Shown: positions 41,630 through 43,874 of the stretch, in pieces
How positions within the stretch are numbered: the first letter of the stretch is position 1
Layout of the letters: the number at the start of each line of letters is the position of its first letter
Source of the DNA: an uncultured Clostridia bacterium
GTDB lineage: Bacteria > Bacillota > Clostridia > Oscillospirales > Oscillospiraceae
Length of the DNA: 43,874 nucleotides
Assembly: GCA_947307255.1 (NCBI GenBank)
Contig: CAMZIO010000012.1
Span: 1 to 43,874, forward strand
Reading direction: 5' to 3'
Translations under genes and position numbers: made by a program
Notes under the pieces: generated by a model
Database searches by the model: none
Seen by the model: only the letters and a program-made list of their open reading frames with translations
Told to the model about the DNA's origin: nothing

Positions 41630-42462
41630 AGCGCCTTTTCCTCCTTTTTTTGCTCCAGTCCCGCGCTCCACAGCGCCAGCGCCGTGCCGAGAATCGCGCA
41701 GGCAAGGCTGACCAGCGCCTCATACGCGGAGGCAAAGCGCGTGGGCAGGATACCGAGCATCGTGGCAAGCACCAGTCCGAACACCGCGTGATATGCCAGC
41801 GAATAATGCGCGCGGAACAGATAGCTGAACAGCCGCGCAAACAGCGCCAGCACCGCGCAGCCGCCCAGCACCGTCGGCAGCAGCACGCCAAGGTCCAGCG
41901 CTACCGCGCCGTCCAGCAACGGCTGGAACAGCTCCACCGCCATCAAGATCGGCGAGGAGGCCAGTCCCGGAATGATGAAGCCCAGCGCGATGATCGCGCC
42001 CGCGCAGGCAAAGCCGAGGGCGTTTGCCTCCAGCGGGGCAAGCACGCCGCGGCGCAGGCTGAAAAATACGCCCAGCGCCAGCGCAAAACCCAGCGCCAGC
42101 GCAAAATAGGACGAGCCGCGCCGCCCCTGCAGCCCGCATTGCCGCCACAGCGAGGGCAATGTGCCGAGGATCAGCCCGAGGAACAGGCTGACCGCCGCGG
42201 TCTGCGCGCGGTAAAACAACGTCAGCAATCCGCCGGCACCGGCAAGAAACCCGACCGCGCCGCCAAGCGCCACGGGCAAAAGCAGTCGCCAGTATCGTCT
42301 CAGCGCGAGCCTGGGATGGGAGAGCACCTCCATCATCGGGCGGTACACGCCGAACACCACCGCCAGCAGCGCGCCGGAAACGCCGGGTAAGATACCGCCC
42401 GCGCCAATCAGCACGCCCTGGCCGAAACGCAGCGCAAAGTCTGCAAAACCGCGTTTGGACAT
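41626..42462 (-). CDS. popT: DUF368 membrane protein, probable undecaprenyl-phosphate translocase
   Basis: 278 residues with about eight membrane spans in two repeat halves. The N-terminal family motif GVLIGAGGILPGVSGALLAVVFGVY has PGVSG at 26-30; the second half repeats it as GFIIPGLASSPILMA. DUF368 proteins were reported in 2023 as carriers that return undecaprenyl phosphate (C55-P) across the membrane for cell-wall recycling. Assignment here rests on the family. The start overlaps the dehydrogenase stop by one base (TGATG); the stop overlaps the NUDIX start. Confidence 0.88.
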   Translation of the reverse strand: MSKRGFADFALRFGQGVLIGAGGILPGVSGALLAVVFGVYRPMMEVLSHPRLALRRYWRLLLPVALGGAVGFLAGAGGLLTLFYRAQTAAVSLFLGLILGTLPSLWRQCGLQGRRGSSYFALALGFALALGVFFSLRRGVLAPLEANALGFACAGAIIALGFIIPGLASSPILMAVELFQPLLDGAVALDLGVLLPTVLGGCAVLALFARLFSYLFRAHYSLAYHAVFGLVLATMLGILPTRFASAYEALVSLACAILGTALALWSAGLEQKKEEKAL

Positions 42463-43433
42463 CAGTACCCTTTCCTTCTGTCGACCAGATGGCGCAGCGG
42501 CCTGCCCGCCGCGTAGTTTTCCAGATCCTCGCAGAACATCTCCACGTTGCGCGTGCAGGTGTGGCCCAGCGTCATATTACCGGCGACGTGCGGCGTAAGC
42601 AGCAGGTTTTTCGCCGTACGCAGCGGGTGGTCGGCTGGCAGCGGCTCCGGCACGACCACGTCCAGCGCCGCCCCGGCGAGATGGCCGGCGTTAAGCGCGT
42701 CGATCAGCGCCTCCTGATCCACGGCGGTACCGCGGCCGACGTTGACCACGTACGCCCCCTGCGGCAGCAGCGCCATGCGCTCCCGGCTCAGCACCCCAGC
42801 CGTCTCCGCCGTGGAGGGCAGCGCCATCACCAACAGATCCGTCTGCGGCAAAACGGCGTCCAGCTCCGTGATCGTGCGGATCTCGTCAAAGGCCGGGTCG
42901 CCGGGCTTTGCGCTGCGGCGCACGCCGACGATGCGCGCCGGCAGAAACGCATGGGCGCGGCGGGCAAACTGCGTGCCGATATCGCCCGTTCCCAGCACGG
43001 TAATCCGGCTGCCGTACAGCGAGCGGATCCCGCCTGGCAGCACGCGCCAGCCGCCCTCGCGGATGACCTCCGTATACTCCATCTGGCGGCGCAGCAGCAT
43101 CAAGCAGGTCATAATCAGGTGTTCGCAGATCGTTACGCCGTAGGCACCCGCGGAGTTGGTCAGCAGGCAGTCGGGATCGCAGTAGATCGCATCGTCGCAG
43201 AAGTGGTCCACGCCCGCCCAGCAGCAGCAATACCATTTGAGACTCTTGGCCGAGGCGATAACCTTTTTGGAGCAATGTCCGTAAAGGATCTCGCAATCGT
43301 CCACGTTCCCCACCGCCGCCGCGCTGGAGGGAAAGTAGCGCACCGTATAGCCGCAGCGCGCGGCCGCTTCGTTGATTTGGCGCTCGTAGGTTTCGTTCAG
43401 AAAGTCGATAATCACGCCAATGGTCTTACTCAT
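42462..43433 (-). CDS. D-isomer-specific 2-hydroxyacid dehydrogenase
   Basis: 323 residues. The NAD-binding loop is GTGDIG (148-153). The catalytic triad of the family is present: R234 in NVGRG, E263 in VPEPLP and H282 in TPHVAGNM. The N-terminal substrate domain shows a cysteine cluster (KWYCCCWAGVDHFC). The substrate is not predictable; the family covers glycerate, lactate, phosphoglycerate and similar acids. The ATG follows GGAGG at nine bases and overlaps the upstream FAD enzyme by eight bases, so the four genes 41182-43874 form one operon. Confidence 0.93.
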   Translation of the reverse strand: MSKTIGVIIDFLNETYERQINEAAARCGYTVRYFPSSAAAVGNVDDCEILYGHCSKKVIASAKSLKWYCCCWAGVDHFCDDAIYCDPDCLLTNSAGAYGVTICEHLIMTCLMLLRRQMEYTEVIREGGWRVLPGGIRSLYGSRITVLGTGDIGTQFARRAHAFLPARIVGVRRSAKPGDPAFDEIRTITELDAVLPQTDLLVMALPSTAETAGVLSRERMALLPQGAYVVNVGRGTAVDQEALIDALNAGHLAGAALDVVVPEPLPADHPLRTAKNLLLTPHVAGNMTLGHTCTRNVEMFCEDLENYAAGRPLRHLVDRRKGY

Positions 43434-43874
43434 GTTGCAGTTCCTCCAAAATAGATTCGGCCACGCGCATACCGTCCGCCGCGGCGCTCATGATCCCGCC
43501 GGCATAGCCCGCCCCCTCGCCGCAGGGATACAGCCCGCGCAGCGCGGACTGGTATCGTTCGTCGCGCGGGATGCGCACCGGCGAGGACGAGCGGGATTCC
43601 ACCGCGGTGAGCACCGCGTCGGAAGCGGCAAAGCCGCGTATTTTTTCGTCAAGCTGCGGCAGCGCCTCGGCAAGCGCGTCGCACACGAACCCCGGCAGGC
43701 ACGCGCGCAGATCCCCGAAGCGAACGCCGGGACGGTAGCTCGGCCGGACGCTGCCTGCCGCGCGCGACGGCCGCCCGGCAAGGAAGTCCCCCACCAGCTG
43801 CGCCGGCGCGCGGTAGTCCGCGCCGCCCGCGCGGAAGGCGGCCTCCTCCAGCGCGCGCTGAAAGGCGACGCCGC
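43426..43874 (-). CDS. FAD-dependent dehydrogenase (COG2509-like), C-terminal part
   Basis: Only the last 148 residues are in the window; the N-terminus with the FAD-binding fold lies beyond the edge. The visible part has the family's ending: SVRPSYRPGVRFGDLRACLP, then RGFAASDAVLTAVESRSSSP, VRIPRD, and GLYPCGEGAGYAGGIMSAAADG, whose CGEGAGYAGGI loop contacts FAD. These are uncharacterised cytoplasmic flavoproteins, common in Clostridia. It is the first visible gene of the cluster with the hydroxyacid dehydrogenase and DUF368. Confidence 0.9.
   Translation of the reverse strand, partial: GVAFQRALEEAAFRAGGADYRAPAQLVGDFLAGRPSRAAGSVRPSYRPGVRFGDLRACLPGFVCDALAEALPQLDEKIRGFAASDAVLTAVESRSSSPVRIPRDERYQSALRGLYPCGEGAGYAGGIMSAAADGMRVAESILEELQHE

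Noticed and set aside
1..43874. CRISPR arrays, insertion sequences, prophage, attachment sites, replication origin
   Set aside because: No regularly spaced repeats, transposase or integrase motifs, long terminal repeats or DnaA-box cluster were seen; the partial tRNA at the left edge shows no duplicated 3' end because that end lies outside the window.

Overview
The window looks like chromosomal core DNA from a GC-rich member of the Clostridia (Bacillota), probably a gut Oscillospirales/Christensenellales-type lineage. The reasons are strong AGGAGG-type ribosome binding sites, sigma-A type promoters, a T-box leader on ileS, the rimP-nusA-ylxR-ylxQ-infB-rbfA-nrnA-truB-ribF gene order, QueT, a YtrA-type GntR/ABC operon, HlyIII and DUF368 proteins. 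There is no phage, transposon, CRISPR array or large foreign island. Two short stretches (about 10.8-11.6 kb and 40.0-41.1 kb) are visibly poorer in GC than the rest.

Layout. 1-10.7 kb (minus): the 5' part of an elongator tRNA-Met with its promoter, then the translation/transcription operon that starts at rimP (promoter 10632-10660) and runs through nusA, ylxR, an L7Ae-like gene with a long basic tail, infB, an unknown 139-residue gene, rbfA, nrnA, truB and ribF to an M32 carboxypeptidase. 10.8-11.6 kb: a divergent AT-richer pair, a PH-domain membrane protein and an XRE regulator. 11.6-15.9 kb (minus): pnp, rpsO and a Na+/alanine symporter, with a large hairpin in the pnp leader. 16.0-19.4 kb (plus): promoter, perfect palindromic operator, a 26-residue membrane peptide too short for usual gene finding, a YtrA-type GntR regulator, an ABC ATPase and a permease with a large C-terminal extracytoplasmic part. 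19.6-20.5 kb (minus): nudC. 20.5-31.7 kb (plus): T-box-controlled ileS, a pseudoknot leader (candidate preQ1 riboswitch) and queT, then metG-DUF4177-tatD, mnmE, degV-prmA and hlyIII. 31.8-37.6 kb (minus): a small lipoprotein, an EF-G paralogue, a degenerate P-type-ATPase-like membrane protein and an rlmB-type methyltransferase. 37.8-41.1 kb (plus): ftsH and an AT-rich lipoprotein gene. 41.2-43.9 kb (minus): an overlapping cluster of a C-terminal fragment of an FAD-dependent dehydrogenase, a D-2-hydroxyacid dehydrogenase, a DUF368 transporter and a frameshifted NUDIX gene.

Functionally the window is dominated by translation: initiation (infB), ribosome maturation and modification (rimP, rbfA, prmA, rlmB), rpsO, tRNA modification (truB, mnmE, queT) and charging (ileS, metG). 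RNA turnover (pnp, nrnA) and membrane quality control (ftsH) accompany it. The most unusual items are the P-type-ATPase-derived protein that has lost every catalytic motif (34534-36711), the micro-protein between operator and regulator (16133-16213), the pseudoknot leader of queT (23726-23790) and the frameshifted NUDIX gene (41182-41629).
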